From: Candidatus Mailhella excrementigallinarum
GTDB taxonomy: Bacteria > Desulfobacterota > Desulfovibrionia > Desulfovibrionales > Desulfovibrionaceae
Length of the DNA: 64,000 bases
Assembly (NCBI GenBank): GCA_944324075.1
Contig: CALUUZ010000003.1
Span: forward strand, 124,001-188,000
Reading direction: 5' to 3'
Below the pieces are notes generated by a model. That model saw only the letters and a program-made list of their open reading frames with translations, did no database searches and had not been told where the DNA came from. Numbering within the stretch: position 1 is the first letter of the stretch; the number at the start of each line of letters is the position of its first letter. A program made the translations under genes and the position numbers. This document shows, piece by piece, positions 54,177-62,699 of the stretch.

Positions 54177-55253
54177 TTACCGTTTACCTCGTAAACGATC
54201 CCACCATATTCTGAATGTTCTGTGCGCTGTGTGAAGTCTGTTCAGTAATGAATAGTTCAGTTCCATTCCCTGTTCGCGTAAGTATTTTACCGCTTCAGCA
54301 TCAGAGTCCGAACCAAATGCCATCATTTTATTGACAAAAAATAAATCCCATTCAGATCGAAAATCACGTTCTATCCCATCTTTGCGAGCCAATGACGACA
54401 AAATATCACAATATGTTTCCCGTACCTTCTTCATTTTTGCGAGGGTTCGCTCACGAATTTCCTGCGGCGAAATGGGCAGAGATATCGCTTTTTGTACTGC
54501 TTCCGCTACAGCTTCCGGGGTCGGCTCCGTCCAAACAACATAGTCCGGGTCAAAAAAGGCTTCCCTGCCTCCGACACTTGGTGTCGTCACCACGGGCAAA
54601 CCGCACAGCAGGTACTCCGTCGCGGCGAAACATGCCCCCTCTTCTGCGGAAAGAATAAGCCCGCATCCGCTTTGGGCATAAATCTCACAAATTTGATCCG
54701 TATTATATCTTTGCCAAGTACTCCCATCAAACTGAGGGAATGACATATAAGGCAGTGACAAAATATGCTTTGCATATTCCTCACTCTGGCTTACCCCTTT
54801 TACAAGATATGTGACAAGACAACAATTTGGAACATTTTTTGCCAATTCTATACGCTTATAGGGAGACATATGAGCATTCATAACAGCATTATATTTTTTA
54901 TTATTTTTAATAATAGTATATTTATTCTCATCTAAAAATGCGTTTTGGTTACAAAATTCAGCATTTATATTATTTTTACGAAAAATATCAAGTTCACCAT
55001 ATTCATTTGCAAGAAAAGTAATAGAAATAAAAGGGTATTTATGAATATATTTTTTGTATTCTTTTTTAAAACGTTCAATCCTATCAGGTATTAAATGCCA
55101 ATCTAGTGAAAAAATAAAATGTATTTTTTTATATTTTCCAGAATTTAAATAAGGAACAAGACGCTTTATAATTGAAAGATGCCCACCTAAAGTATAACTA
55201 TGAATAATTAATGGTTCTTTTGAAACAAGAGTGAAAGGGAATGGAAGATTCAT
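54177..55253 (-). CDS. Glycosyltransferase family 4-like, AT-rich and probably acquired
   Basis: 358 residues; GAGG before the ATG at 55253. The N-terminal half is very AT-rich and Lys/Ile/Asn-rich, unlike neighbouring genes, while the C-terminal third has normal GC. The donor-binding region GLILSAEEGACFAATEYLLCGLPVVTTPSVGGREAFFD with E-x7-E is characteristic of GT4 enzymes. Base composition and its position next to the prophage suggest lateral transfer, perhaps a phage-borne surface-modifying enzyme. Acceptor and donor unknown. Confidence 0.8.
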   Translation of the reverse strand: MNLPFPFTLVSKEPLIIHSYTLGGHLSIIKRLVPYLNSGKYKKIHFIFSLDWHLIPDRIERFKKEYKKYIHKYPFISITFLANEYGELDIFRKNNINAEFCNQNAFLDENKYTIIKNNKKYNAVMNAHMSPYKRIELAKNVPNCCLVTYLVKGVSQSEEYAKHILSLPYMSFPQFDGSTWQRYNTDQICEIYAQSGCGLILSAEEGACFAATEYLLCGLPVVTTPSVGGREAFFDPDYVVWTEPTPEAVAEAVQKAISLPISPQEIRERTLAKMKKVRETYCDILSSLARKDGIERDFRSEWDLFFVNKMMAFGSDSDAEAVKYLREQGMELNYSLLNRLHTAHRTFRIWWDRLRGKR

Positions 55254-55357
55254 AGTTACCTCAACACGTTATAAATATATTTTCAAATAACTTTAATATT
55301 AGTGTTAATCAATCAAAATTTTTCTTGGCTGTGTTTTAGGTTGGGATTGCATCCATG

Positions 55358-55438
55358 ATGCCGGGTGTCCCCGATATGTCCAAGCCGAAAGGCTAAAGGC
55401 GGAGAGCAGCTCCAGAGGCTGTTTTCAACATCCGGCAT
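55358..55438 (+). ncRNA. Unrecognised structured RNA-like motif, copy A
   Basis: 81 nt. P1: ATGCCGGGTGT pairs with ACATCCGGCAT. P2: CCG/CGG closing an internal loop with ATATGTCC and TAAAGG, capped by AGCC-GAAA-GGCT. P3: AGCAGC-TCCAGAG-GCTGTT. Copy B (62153-62235, opposite strand) has the same unpaired bases and compensating changes in P1, P2 and P3. The last five P1 bases also start a competing hairpin, GGCATTTTC / GAAAATGCC (55434-55458), just ahead of the antirepressor gene. I do not recognise a named family. Confidence 0.55.
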
Positions 55439-55491
55439 TTTCTATTAGAGAAAATGCCTTGTGAACCTTGAAAAGTTCCTCAGGAGGCATC

Positions 55492-56190
55492 ATAAACACT
55501 TCCCTTACTTTCAACGAGATTTCGTTCACTCCCGTCACCCATGAAGACAGCCCTTGGATTCGCACCGTTGAATTGGCGCGTGCGCTGGGCTATAAGCGGC
55601 CTGATATCCTAACAAAGCTGTACACCCAAAATGCCGATGAATTCACCCCCCCCCTGACATAACACAACCAATTGAAATCGTTTATAATACCGAATCAATA
55701 TTCCCGGTCAAGGCCCGTATTTTCCCTTCGTGGATGCCACCTTCTGATGATGTTTTCCCGCACTCCTGTAGCCAAGCAGTTCCGTCGCTGGGTTCTAGAT
55801 GTGCTGGACAAGCTGGAGGAGGAAGAACGCACCAAGACCGAACTTGTCAAAAATCTCGACAGGTTGCCTTTCCTTTTCCCCTCTCATCGCTCCGAACTGA
55901 AAGGCATCGTGAACGCGAAGATCTCCACCTATCCGGCATCCGTTCAGGGCAAGGCGCGGCCGGAAATATGGACACGGTTCAACCGGCATTTCCGGATTGC
56001 GGAATACTCCCAGCTTCCGACGGAACGCATGGCCGAAGCGCGGGATTACCCGTTCCGCCTTTATCGTGAAGGCGACGAAAGCCTTTGCTTGAAACGCCTC
56101 CTGGCAAAGCCCGTCAAAGCCCCTATTATAAAGATTGGAGCGGAAGATGCGACAAACATCCTCCGCCCTTTCTTTAAGGAATCACTTTTT
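55492..56190 (+). pseudogene. Phage antirepressor (Bro-N type), broken
   Basis: A BRO/antirepressor protein is spread over two frames. The conserved beginning NTSLTFNEISFTPVTHEDSPWIR follows AGGAGG, but the expected start codon reads ATA (55492-55494). A C9 run at 55656-55664 shifts the frame out of DEFTP; DITQPIEIVYNTE is read in the +1 frame, then a second shift near 55725 restores the original frame for FSLRGCHLL and FSRTPVAKQFRRWVLDVLDKL. The C-terminal domain (SELKGIVNAKI...RPEIWTRFNRHFRI) is intact until the gene runs into the convergent tail gene near 56190 without a proper stop. Decay is more likely than function unless the C9 length varies. Confidence 0.7.
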
Positions 56191-56198
56191 CCTGTCCA

Positions 56199-56709
56199 TC
56201 AAGCCCCTGTCAGTGTGGCCCTGTCTACCGTGACAGACTCTACGGCCTGCACCTCTTCCACGCTCTGCGCCGTCTGCACCTGTTCACGCAGGGCGCGGTT
56301 CTGCTCCTGCACCTGCCGCAGCGTCACAAAGATTACATTGCTTTTTTCCAGTTCGTCAGCGATCAGGAGAGCCGCATCAGTTTCCGCCGTCAACGTCGCG
56401 GGGGTGAGCATGGCCAGCCACAAGGTCAGTGGTTGAACGTATCAGTTCGGCGTCGATGGCGGCCATGGCCCGGTCAAGCTCCTCCGTCTTGCGTTCTTTC
56501 GCCTGCGTCAGCAGTTCTTCTTCCGTAGGTACGGTAGGCGCGGGTTCGTCTGTCACCTGCTCAGGGTGCTTCTGCGCATAAGCGTCAATTTCTTCCCAAA
56601 GAGGCTTCCATACACTCATGCCAAGTGCGTGATATGGCAAATTATTTCTCACAATAATGTAAGAACCGTCGGGTCGCCGCACTATATTGAAGTTTTTTCA
56701 ATTGTTCAT
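56199..56709 (-). pseudogene. Phage tail fibre assembly-like protein, broken
   Basis: From the ATG at 56709 (AAGGA upstream) the reading is MNN, then TGA (56698-56700, where TGG would fit), then KNFNIVRRPDGSYIIVRNNLPY and EIDAYAQKHPEQVTDEPA, typical of small tail-fibre assembly proteins. A tandem TGGC duplication (56413-56420 on the plus strand reads GCCAGCCA) shifts the frame; the C-terminal part MLTPATLTAETDAALLIADE...EQNRALREQVQTAQ continues in the other frame to 56199. Total length is 3n+1, as expected for a 4-base duplication. Confidence 0.65.
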
Positions 56710-56811
56710 AAGGCAATCCTTATTGCTACGCCGCCGCATCTGGTCCCAGATGATTGCACCGTTCCACCAGGTAGATCCTCTGTAACAGAATGAAAGTCTG
56801 ATGTATTAGTG

Positions 56812-57238
56812 TCAATACGGAATACCCGCCACGTACCACCTGCGGGTAGCGTCCAACTGTCGGCACTCTCTGTTCCCTGCATTGCGACGCCAGATGGAAT
56901 ACCCCTGAAAGTTCGCTACTCCCCCCCACCACCAAGAATCTCCTGCCGGCGGTTATGGCGTAGAAAAATGCGTATTGTATGCGTGTGCTGTCCGTGCCAT
57001 CGCCGTGTTGGCGCATTTCGCGCAAACTGTAAATGCCGGAACCACTCGCAGGGACGTTCACCCACGCATTTGCGTAGTAATCCCCTACGTACAACACGCC
57101 GTTTATGTCCTGATTATCCGCCATAATTTCCGCGCCTAAAACAATATTTGTCGAGGCGGCGCGCTCCCACGAGATGTCAAAACTACCGGCAGTAAACGTG
57201 TTGAATTGGCCGTTTGCACACAATGGACGCGTAGCCTG
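56812..57238 (-). pseudogene. Phage tail fibre fragment, frameshifted at a G7 run
   Basis: Starts directly after the tail-tip gene's stop without its own N-terminus: FNTFTAGSFDISWERAASTN, YVGDYYANAWVNVPASGSGIY, HGDGTDSTRIQYAFFYAITAGRRFLVVGG. At a G7 run (56921-56927 on the plus strand as C7) the frame shifts; with six G the natural ending VANFQGYSIWRRNAGNREC...YVAGIPY would be read to a TGA at 56812. It looks like the C-terminal end of a fibre whose beginning was deleted. Confidence 0.55.
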
Positions 57239-58117
57239 TTACGAAGGATCAACGGCTTCCGGCGCGGGCACCAGCCCGGTCTTGCCCGGCGCGTCGGAAG
57301 CGGGAGCTATGAAGGTAATCACGTTGTCCGGAAACAGCGTCACCGGACTGCCCGCAGGCACAAACTCCACCTGCACATTGTCGTATGCCGAGTCCACGCC
57401 GCCGGAAGCGCGCCAGAACACCGTATCCCCGAAGCTCATGCTTTCCACATCGTAGTTTCCCCGGCCCAGCGCGTACACGAAATAGCCGTACTGCTCGTTT
57501 TCGATGTACTGCACCCAGGGCGTGGCGATGTAGTCCGGGGTGATTTGCATGCGTCCGAAGCCTTCCGGCTCCGGCTGATACAGGCGGGCCTGATTGCCCG
57601 ATGAGTTGATGTTGTAGGTGGGGGACGCCGTGGCCGCGTCATAGGCCCCGGACAGGCCGGACGGCACGCCGGAAAAGCCGCCGAGCGCACCCACAAGCGC
57701 CGTCGCCCCCATCATGATCGCGCCGTTGACTATACTGGAAAGAATCATACCGCCCGCAGATAATCCCAGCGCCCCAAAGCTGCCGGTCATCCCCAAACTC
57801 AAGGCCAACTGTCCGCCCGGAGTGAAAGCCAGCACCACCGCCGCCACCACGCCCAGAATCGCCGTGAGCGGATTGCTCCCGCCCCCGCCGCCCATGGGCA
57901 GTTCCACGAAAATCACAATCGCATGCGGCGCGACGGGCAGGCTCCAGCCGTCATTTTCGCGCAGAACAGGCTGTCCGCCCGCAACGGCAATGGTCGGAGC
58001 CAGAAATTCCTCGCTCTCCGGATGCAGCAGGCCAGCCAAATCGCGCAGGGCAAGCGGCCCTTCCGCCGTCACCCGCCGCCGGATCTGTCCGCCGCAAATC
58101 AGTACAGCCTCAGGCAT
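57239..58117 (-). CDS. Phage tail tip protein (J-like), truncated
   Basis: 292 residues. MPEAVLICGGQIRRRVTAEGPLALRDLAGLL is followed by a Gly/Ala-rich hydrophobic middle (GGGGGSNPLTAILGVVAAVVLAFTPGG...) and a beta-rich part (GFGRMQITPDYIATPWVQYIENEQYGYFVYALGRG), like the N-terminus of lambda J-type tail-tip proteins. These are normally over 1000 residues; this one stops at 292 and a fibre fragment follows, indicating a deletion. Overlaps the NlpC/P60 gene by 8 bases, as in lambda-like tails. Confidence 0.72.
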   Translation of the reverse strand: MPEAVLICGGQIRRRVTAEGPLALRDLAGLLHPESEEFLAPTIAVAGGQPVLRENDGWSLPVAPHAIVIFVELPMGGGGGSNPLTAILGVVAAVVLAFTPGGQLALSLGMTGSFGALGLSAGGMILSSIVNGAIMMGATALVGALGGFSGVPSGLSGAYDAATASPTYNINSSGNQARLYQPEPEGFGRMQITPDYIATPWVQYIENEQYGYFVYALGRGNYDVESMSFGDTVFWRASGGVDSAYDNVQVEFVPAGSPVTLFPDNVITFIAPASDAPGKTGLVPAPEAVDPS

Positions 58118-58574
58118 GCAGCCACCCCCGTTCCGTCAGCGCGGCGTCCATGCGTTCGTGCCGGTACCAGCGCAGGGCGCGATAGCCGGAGGCCAGCAGT
58201 TCGCCCGGGCCGGACAGATGCACGCCCACGCGCTGCTGACAGTGCAGGATCAGCAGACCGTCCGCCGTCATGCAGGCGATGCCGCAATGATCCTCGTAGC
58301 GATTACGACTCAGGAACACGGAATCGAACTCGCGCGGAGCCTCCCCGTCCGGCAGGGGCCGCAGGCCGTAGAAGCCCGGAAGCATGCTGTCGATGCAGTC
58401 TTTCAGCACGCGGGCATCCGGCGCGGGCACGGGCGGCGTCTCGATGCCCAGCAGGTCAAGATGCACGGCGCGCAGAAGTTCCCCGCAGGTATAACTCTCC
58501 GGCGGATTCGGCACGCCCGCCCAGGGCTTGCCCAGATAGCGCAGATGCCAGTTTTCCGGTGATGTTACGCGCAT
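58110..58574 (-). CDS. Phage tail assembly NlpC/P60-domain protein (K-like)
   Basis: 154 residues. The Cys of YTCGELLRAVHLDLLG is in place for the NlpC/P60 nucleophile, and DHCGIACMTADGLLILHC provides the later His region. In lambda-like tails K precedes I and J. It probably cuts peptidoglycan during DNA entry or acts in tip assembly. Gene order with DUF1833 upstream and J downstream supports the assignment. Confidence 0.7.
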   Translation of the reverse strand: MRVTSPENWHLRYLGKPWAGVPNPPESYTCGELLRAVHLDLLGIETPPVPAPDARVLKDCIDSMLPGFYGLRPLPDGEAPREFDSVFLSRNRYEDHCGIACMTADGLLILHCQQRVGVHLSGPGELLASGYRALRWYRHERMDAALTERGWLHA

Positions 58575-58583
58575 GCCGCCCCC

Positions 58584-59126
58584 TCATCCCCTCACCAGCG
58601 CCGGATACCTGCCCGGCGTGTACAGCCGCCCGAACGGCAGATTAATCCAGTCCAGCACCGTGCCCGTGGCCGTCAGATCGCCCGTGGCCGCGTCAAGATA
58701 CGGTGAGCCGATATGTATGCCCGGCCATGCCTCCGCCGGGCCTTCCTCCTCCCGCCCGAGAACATAGCCGCGATATATGGCCGTGATGCTTCCCCCGCCC
58801 AGCGCCGCCGCCTCAAGGTCTTCATCGAAATAATCCCCCACGCCGCAAATGCGCAGGTTCACTTCGCCGGGCGTGTTCTCGCTCTTTTCCGGCAGGGAAA
58901 TGTCAAAGGGCAGGCCGATGAATTCCGCCAGCGCGCCGGGGTCATACGCCGCGTCGTCCTCCAGGCGCAGCATGAAGCGGCGCGGCTCCGGCTCCAGCGG
59001 CCAGCGCGCCACCCGCGCGGGCTGCGTGAACGATTTGTGATTCAGTTCCAGGGTGTGCAGCATCTGCACTTCCACAGGGGCGGAAGCGTAGGCTTCCGCA
59101 ACGGCTTTTTGCAGAAGGTCGTTCAT
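58584..59126 (-). CDS. DUF1833-family phage tail protein (minor tail L-like)
   Basis: 180 residues from the ATG at 59126 (AAGGGAG upstream). Begins MNDLLQKAVAEAYASAPVEVQMLHTLELNHKSF, continues ARWPLEPEPRRFMLRLEDDAAYDPGALAEFIGLPFDISLPEK; this matches DUF1833, found beside tail-tip genes in siphoviral prophages. Ends 9 bases before the NlpC/P60 start. Confidence 0.72.
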   Translation of the reverse strand: MNDLLQKAVAEAYASAPVEVQMLHTLELNHKSFTQPARVARWPLEPEPRRFMLRLEDDAAYDPGALAEFIGLPFDISLPEKSENTPGEVNLRICGVGDYFDEDLEAAALGGGSITAIYRGYVLGREEEGPAEAWPGIHIGSPYLDAATGDLTATGTVLDWINLPFGRLYTPGRYPALVRG

Positions 59127-59143
59127 GGCATACTCCCTTGACA

Positions 59144-59314
59144 TTATCTCCCGAAATTTTCAGGAAAACAGATGGTCATCCGAAGCGGGGTACGGCGGTA
59201 ACAGTGAGCGCCTTTCTGCCGAAATTCACTCATGGTGCCGCATGTTCCGGCTATACCCATGAACCCGGCAAAGGGAAGTTCGGAACCGTGATTCCAGGAA
59301 GACAGCTTGCTCAT
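59144..59314 (-). CDS. Possible small ORF upstream of DUF1833 gene
   Basis: 56 residues, MSKLSSWNHGSELPFAGFMGI..., with GGAGG ahead of the ATG at 59314. No recognisable family. Only the ribosome site and position, 17 bases ahead of the DUF1833 gene, support it. The remaining 59315-59515 shows nothing else. Confidence 0.3.
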   Translation of the reverse strand: MSKLSSWNHGSELPFAGFMGIAGTCGTMSEFRQKGAHCYRRTPLRMTICFPENFGR

Positions 59315-59515
59315 GGTTCCTCCCATGTCCTGTTTCGCCCTCTTGCCCGGCACCATGGAAGGGGAATGCCGGGAAGAGGACGCCGTCGCATGAAGGGCGT
59401 TGGCCGGACGCCCGGCGGAATTCGGAAACAGCTTCCACGAGGACTTTACTTCCTCATGGTTCCCGTCATTTTACTGCCCTGTAGAGCAAAAAAAAGAAGA
59501 TGGTCGGAAAAAATG

Positions 59516-59541
59516 AAGGCCGGGGCAAACGCTCCGGCCTT
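59516..59541 (-). terminator. Rho-independent terminator downstream of small phage gene
   Basis: AAGGCCGG / CCGGCCTT stem; on the minus strand TTCATTTTTTCC follows. It is also T-rich on the plus strand, so it could act both ways. Confidence 0.65.
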
Positions 59542-59546
59542 TCGTT

Positions 59547-59768
59547 TTACTCCAGCGGCTCTTCAATGAGCCGACTTGCCGCCTCCTTGTATCGTCCATA
59601 CGGCAGATCGGTGTGCCTGCATCCGAACCGTTCCCGAATCATGGCGAACAGCCTGTGCTTCATGTGCCGGGCTTCGCGCTCCGTATTGGACACCCGTGCC
59701 GCTTCCGCATCCATCAGGGCCGGCAACGCACGCTTCCGGAACTCGTTGACAAGGGGAGTGATTGTCAT
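59547..59768 (-). CDS. Small phage protein with ORF6C-like sequence
   Basis: 73 residues from the ATG at 59768 with GGAGGG upstream. LVNEFRKRALPALMDAEAARV...HRLFAMIRERFGCRHTDLPYGRYKEAASRLIEE resembles the short C-terminal domain of phage regulators of the ORF6C/antirepressor group. It lies directly downstream of the Rha pseudogene and may be a partner or detached domain. Confidence 0.45.
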   Translation of the reverse strand: MTITPLVNEFRKRALPALMDAEAARVSNTEREARHMKHRLFAMIRERFGCRHTDLPYGRYKEAASRLIEEPLE

Positions 59769-59781
59769 GGCCTGCCCTCCC

Positions 59782-60626
59782 TCATTCACGCACGGGATAC
59801 ATGGCCCGGAGCTTGAGACATGCGTCAAGGGCGTGCGTGGCTGCGTGCATGTTGTCAACGGCGGTCTGACAGAGTCCCTGGAGGACATAGCAGGCTTCCC
59901 GCTCCTGAACGCTGAGGCTCAAGGCCCCCCCCCGCCGGGATGACACTCCATGTGGACGATGTTGCGCATTCTGCCGCAATGCGTGACAAGCTCCCGCAGT
60001 TCCGCAATGGCGTCGGGGATGCGGCGATCTTCAATGGACGGAGGCGCGGACGGCACGGCGGGAAGCGCGTCAATCCTGCCCTGCATGTATTTGCTGGCCT
60101 CTTTGACCTGCGCCACGGTAAGGGCATCCGCAGAAGCCGCGCCGAAATGCGCGTTCACCCGAGCCCGTGCGGCGGCATAGTGAATCGGGGCCATGCCTAC
60201 CCATGTGTTGATGATGGCCGTGATGGCTTTCCGCTCCGGGTCGGTGCGCTTGGAAATGGGAGAAGGTTCGGGAGTGGGGCTTGCCTGTCGTCCTTCCGAT
60301 TCTTCCCGCATGGAGTTGAAGGCATCAATGTACGCCAGCTTCATGCCCAGAGCCTTCTTGCCCGTGTAGCCCATCACCAAGAGGATGAAGCCATCGAAAA
60401 AGACGGTATACATGGGCGTTTTTCACCTTTGGCATCCATGTATTCAACCTCTGCAAAATTGCGGGCGTTGAATTCTTCCGGGCAGGTATAAGGACAAATT
60501 ACGGATAGACTTGATTACATCATCATGCCGCTTGTCAAAATGTTCGGCGATGTCAAGGGAGGTAGTGGCCGGACGGCCTTCAATAAGAGAAACGGAGGGA
60601 ACGGAGAGGACTTGGGCCTGTGTCAT
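59782..60626 (-). pseudogene. Rha-family phage regulatory protein, broken
   Basis: Begins at the ATG 60626 (GAGG upstream): VSLIEGRPATTSLDIAEHFDKRHDDVIKSIRNL, the Rha N-terminal signature. The frame then shifts to CPEEFNARNFAEVEYMDAKGEKRP, shifts again (CGCCCATG where another C would fit) to MYTVFFDGFILLVMGYTGKKALGMKLAYIDAFN, and a third shift at a G9 run (C9 at 59923-59931 on the plus strand) leads to LSLSVQEREACYVLQGLCQTAVDNMHAATHALDACLKL and the stop at 59782. All parts of a full Rha-like regulator are present but in three frames. Confidence 0.7.
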
Positions 60627-60749
60627 ACTGAACCTCGTAGGTTTCTTGTTGGCCCCTTGCAAAATACAGCCACACTTTCGGGACTGGCATCCGCTCGTAG
60701 AGGAATTCTCAGGCTCCATGAAACGACAACGCCACAAAACATAAAAAAG

Positions 60750-61433
60750 TCAAGAAGAACGCTGCCCCGCGGAGGCGGTCGCAACCTTGTATATTTGTTC
60801 AGTTTCAGCAACAACTATGATGGGTAAGTTTTCCAATTTTTGCTGCTGTTCCACAATTTTTTTGAAGTCCTCCAAACGGGTTATCGGCTCCCCAATTTGC
60901 ACGGCAGTCCCCACGAAGGAAACCATAATCATTCCATTACCTCTTGTGGCTTCGGTTATGGAAATATTGGCTCCTGATATGAAGTTTGCACCCATTTGCG
61001 CGGTCTGGAATTTCGCCATAGATATAGCGCTTTCTTCACCGAGCCGAATTTTTTTGAGGTAACTTCCAGACTCTATTCCCAAGAAATCTGTCCATGCAGA
61101 TGTGATCTCTGTCAATGGTCCGGTGCCAATGACGGAGTAACCTGTCACTATTCCTTTGATTTTGTCATCCCACTTATGATCATGGGGAGTTGTGGAAACA
61201 GAGACCTCACGGAGCAAGGCATTTTTTGTTTCTTCAACTTGCTTTGCAAGCTCATTTTTCTGTGCTTCGACCTCTTTCAGCAGATTATCCTTCAAGCTGG
61301 AACAGCATTTTTCGCAAATGCCAGAAACATCTTTCCCGTAGGCCGCGAAATCACGTTTTGTGCTGTCGCACACGATTTTTGCCGACATGAACCCGGAAAA
61401 CTTCTTGCCGCAGACGGAACAACTTTCGCTCAT
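60750..61433 (-). CDS. Zinc-ribbon plus YbjQ-like domain protein, A
   Basis: 227 residues. Residues 5-45 hold two CxxC pairs (CSVCGKKF, CEKCCSSL), a zinc ribbon; a short coiled coil (LLKEVEAQKNELAKQVEETKNALL) links it to a domain like YbjQ/UPF0145 (GIVTGYSVIGTGPLTEITSAWTDFLGIESGSYLKK, AQMGANFISGANISITEATRGNGMIMVSFVGTAV). YbjQ proteins form rings and are of uncertain function. Divergent from a shorter homologue at 61549. It lies within the prophage tail region and is AT-richer than the flanks, so it is cargo rather than tail. Confidence 0.7.
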   Translation of the reverse strand: MSESCSVCGKKFSGFMSAKIVCDSTKRDFAAYGKDVSGICEKCCSSLKDNLLKEVEAQKNELAKQVEETKNALLREVSVSTTPHDHKWDDKIKGIVTGYSVIGTGPLTEITSAWTDFLGIESGSYLKKIRLGEESAISMAKFQTAQMGANFISGANISITEATRGNGMIMVSFVGTAVQIGEPITRLEDFKKIVEQQQKLENLPIIVVAETEQIYKVATASAGQRSS

Positions 61434-61548
61434 ATAAACATCCTTTTGACTGAAAAACGCACAACTATCTGGTTAAGTCAAGGAAAATTAACTTGCCGAA
61501 CAAGACATCTTTCAATAAATTTTCTCGAAATCGTCTTGAGGAGACAAT

Positions 61549-62133
61549 ATGGCCAGTAATCATTGTCCTGTCTGTGGAAAAAAGGTTGGAGGACTAACAG
61601 GAGAAGCTCTTCCTTATCCACGTCTCATCGAAGAAGCAACATCCTTAGGCGTGAATCAAGATTATATTTGTTTAAACTGCTTAGAAAATGCGGTAAATGA
61701 ATACAAAAAAATACATCCTCTACCAGAAGGCAAGGAGTCATCACTTCAAAATATTATATATAAGGGTTTAAAAAAAATATTTATTTCTCCATCTACCGTC
61801 CCTGCTGAAGCTCAAGAACTTGGGCTTATTACTGGATATTGTATTCTTGGTACAGGGCCACTAACCACTTTAGTCTCATCTGTTACAGATACTTTAGGCA
61901 TAAAATCTAATGCTTACCTTGATAAGGTGCGTCTAGCAGAAGATGAAGCTATAGATATGCTGAAACTAAATGCTCTTAAAGCAGGTGGAGATTCCATTTA
62001 CTGTGTGCATATTAGTCTTGCAGAAGCAACAAGCGGTCACGGCATGCTTATGGTTTCCGTCTATGGAACAGCGGTCAAAACGCAAAGCCCGGATGAAGAT
62101 ATACAACAAGCAATAGAGACGCTGAAGGACTGA
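61549..62133 (+). CDS. Zinc-ribbon plus YbjQ-like domain protein, B
   Basis: 194 residues, GAGGAG upstream of the ATG. CPVCGKKVGG and CLNCLENA form the zinc ribbon, then LGLITGYCILGTGPLTTLVSSVTDTLGIKSNAYLDKVRLAEDEAIDMLKLNALKAGGDS and EATSGHGMLMVSVYGTAV mirror protein A. No coiled coil. The pair is head to head with a 115-base shared promoter region, which suggests joint regulation and possibly hetero-oligomers. Confidence 0.7.
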   Translation: MASNHCPVCGKKVGGLTGEALPYPRLIEEATSLGVNQDYICLNCLENAVNEYKKIHPLPEGKESSLQNIIYKGLKKIFISPSTVPAEAQELGLITGYCILGTGPLTTLVSSVTDTLGIKSNAYLDKVRLAEDEAIDMLKLNALKAGGDSIYCVHISLAEATSGHGMLMVSVYGTAVKTQSPDEDIQQAIETLKD

Positions 62134-62152
62134 CTCCTGACTATGGATAAAT

Positions 62153-62235
62153 ATGCCGGGTGTTCGTAACCGCAAACAGGAGCGGCTTGCCGTCTTTAGG
62201 CTTTACGCCCTAGACATATCGGCAACACCCGACAT
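62153..62235 (-). ncRNA. Unrecognised structured RNA-like motif, copy B
   Basis: 83 nt on the minus strand. P1: ATGTCGGGTGTT with AACACCCGGCAT. P2: GCCG/CGGC, internal loop ATATGTCT / TAAAGA, cap GGGC-GTAAA-GCCT. P3: AGCCGC-TCCTGTTT-GCGGTT. Compared with copy A, stem positions change in pairs (C-G to G-C in P2, A-T to C-G in P3) while loops stay the same. It lies between convergent genes 20 bases past the stop of protein B and 19 bases past the small membrane gene. Confidence 0.55.
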
Positions 62236-62253
62236 TATAGATGAATGATAGTA

Positions 62254-62493
62254 TTATATATCCGTATCTTTTTGGGTATGGTCTGATACTGATTTTTTTG
62301 AAAAAAGCTGCTTCTCCAGTTTTGAAAGCTTTTCCCGGCAAGCCCCAACTTCCCATAGCAAAAAACCAAATATCAATCCTAAAGATCCTGAACCAACCAT
62401 GCTGTATCTCTCAATATAGCTAAAAAATGCTATACCACAAATAACAAAAATAGCACCAATCAGCATGAGAAGAGCACCTAAAATTTGTCCCAT
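62254..62493 (-). CDS. Small two-helix membrane protein
   Basis: 79 residues from the ATG at 62493 with AGGAGG upstream. Two hydrophobic segments (ILGALLMLIGAIFVICGIAFF and MVGSGSLGLIFGFLLWEVGA) precede a charged cytoplasmic tail (CREKLSKLEKQLFSKKS). No family recognised. It lies in the prophage cargo block beside the YbjQ-like pair. Confidence 0.55.
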   Translation of the reverse strand: MGQILGALLMLIGAIFVICGIAFFSYIERYSMVGSGSLGLIFGFLLWEVGACREKLSKLEKQLFSKKSVSDHTQKDTDI

Positions 62494-62699
62494 TCCTATA
62501 CCTCCTAGCCGTAGGAAAGGCATATCTTGTCTGATTAGTCAAGAAAATTTGCCCTTTGCTACGCGGCTTGGGATACATGGTTCAGGTTTCTGACTGCAAC
62601 GACACTTCCGGTACCATCAAATTTCAATTCAAGCATGAAAACGGGCATGATAACCTCGCAGAATTACGGTTTACCCGAATCATGGCTGTACAAAGGCAA

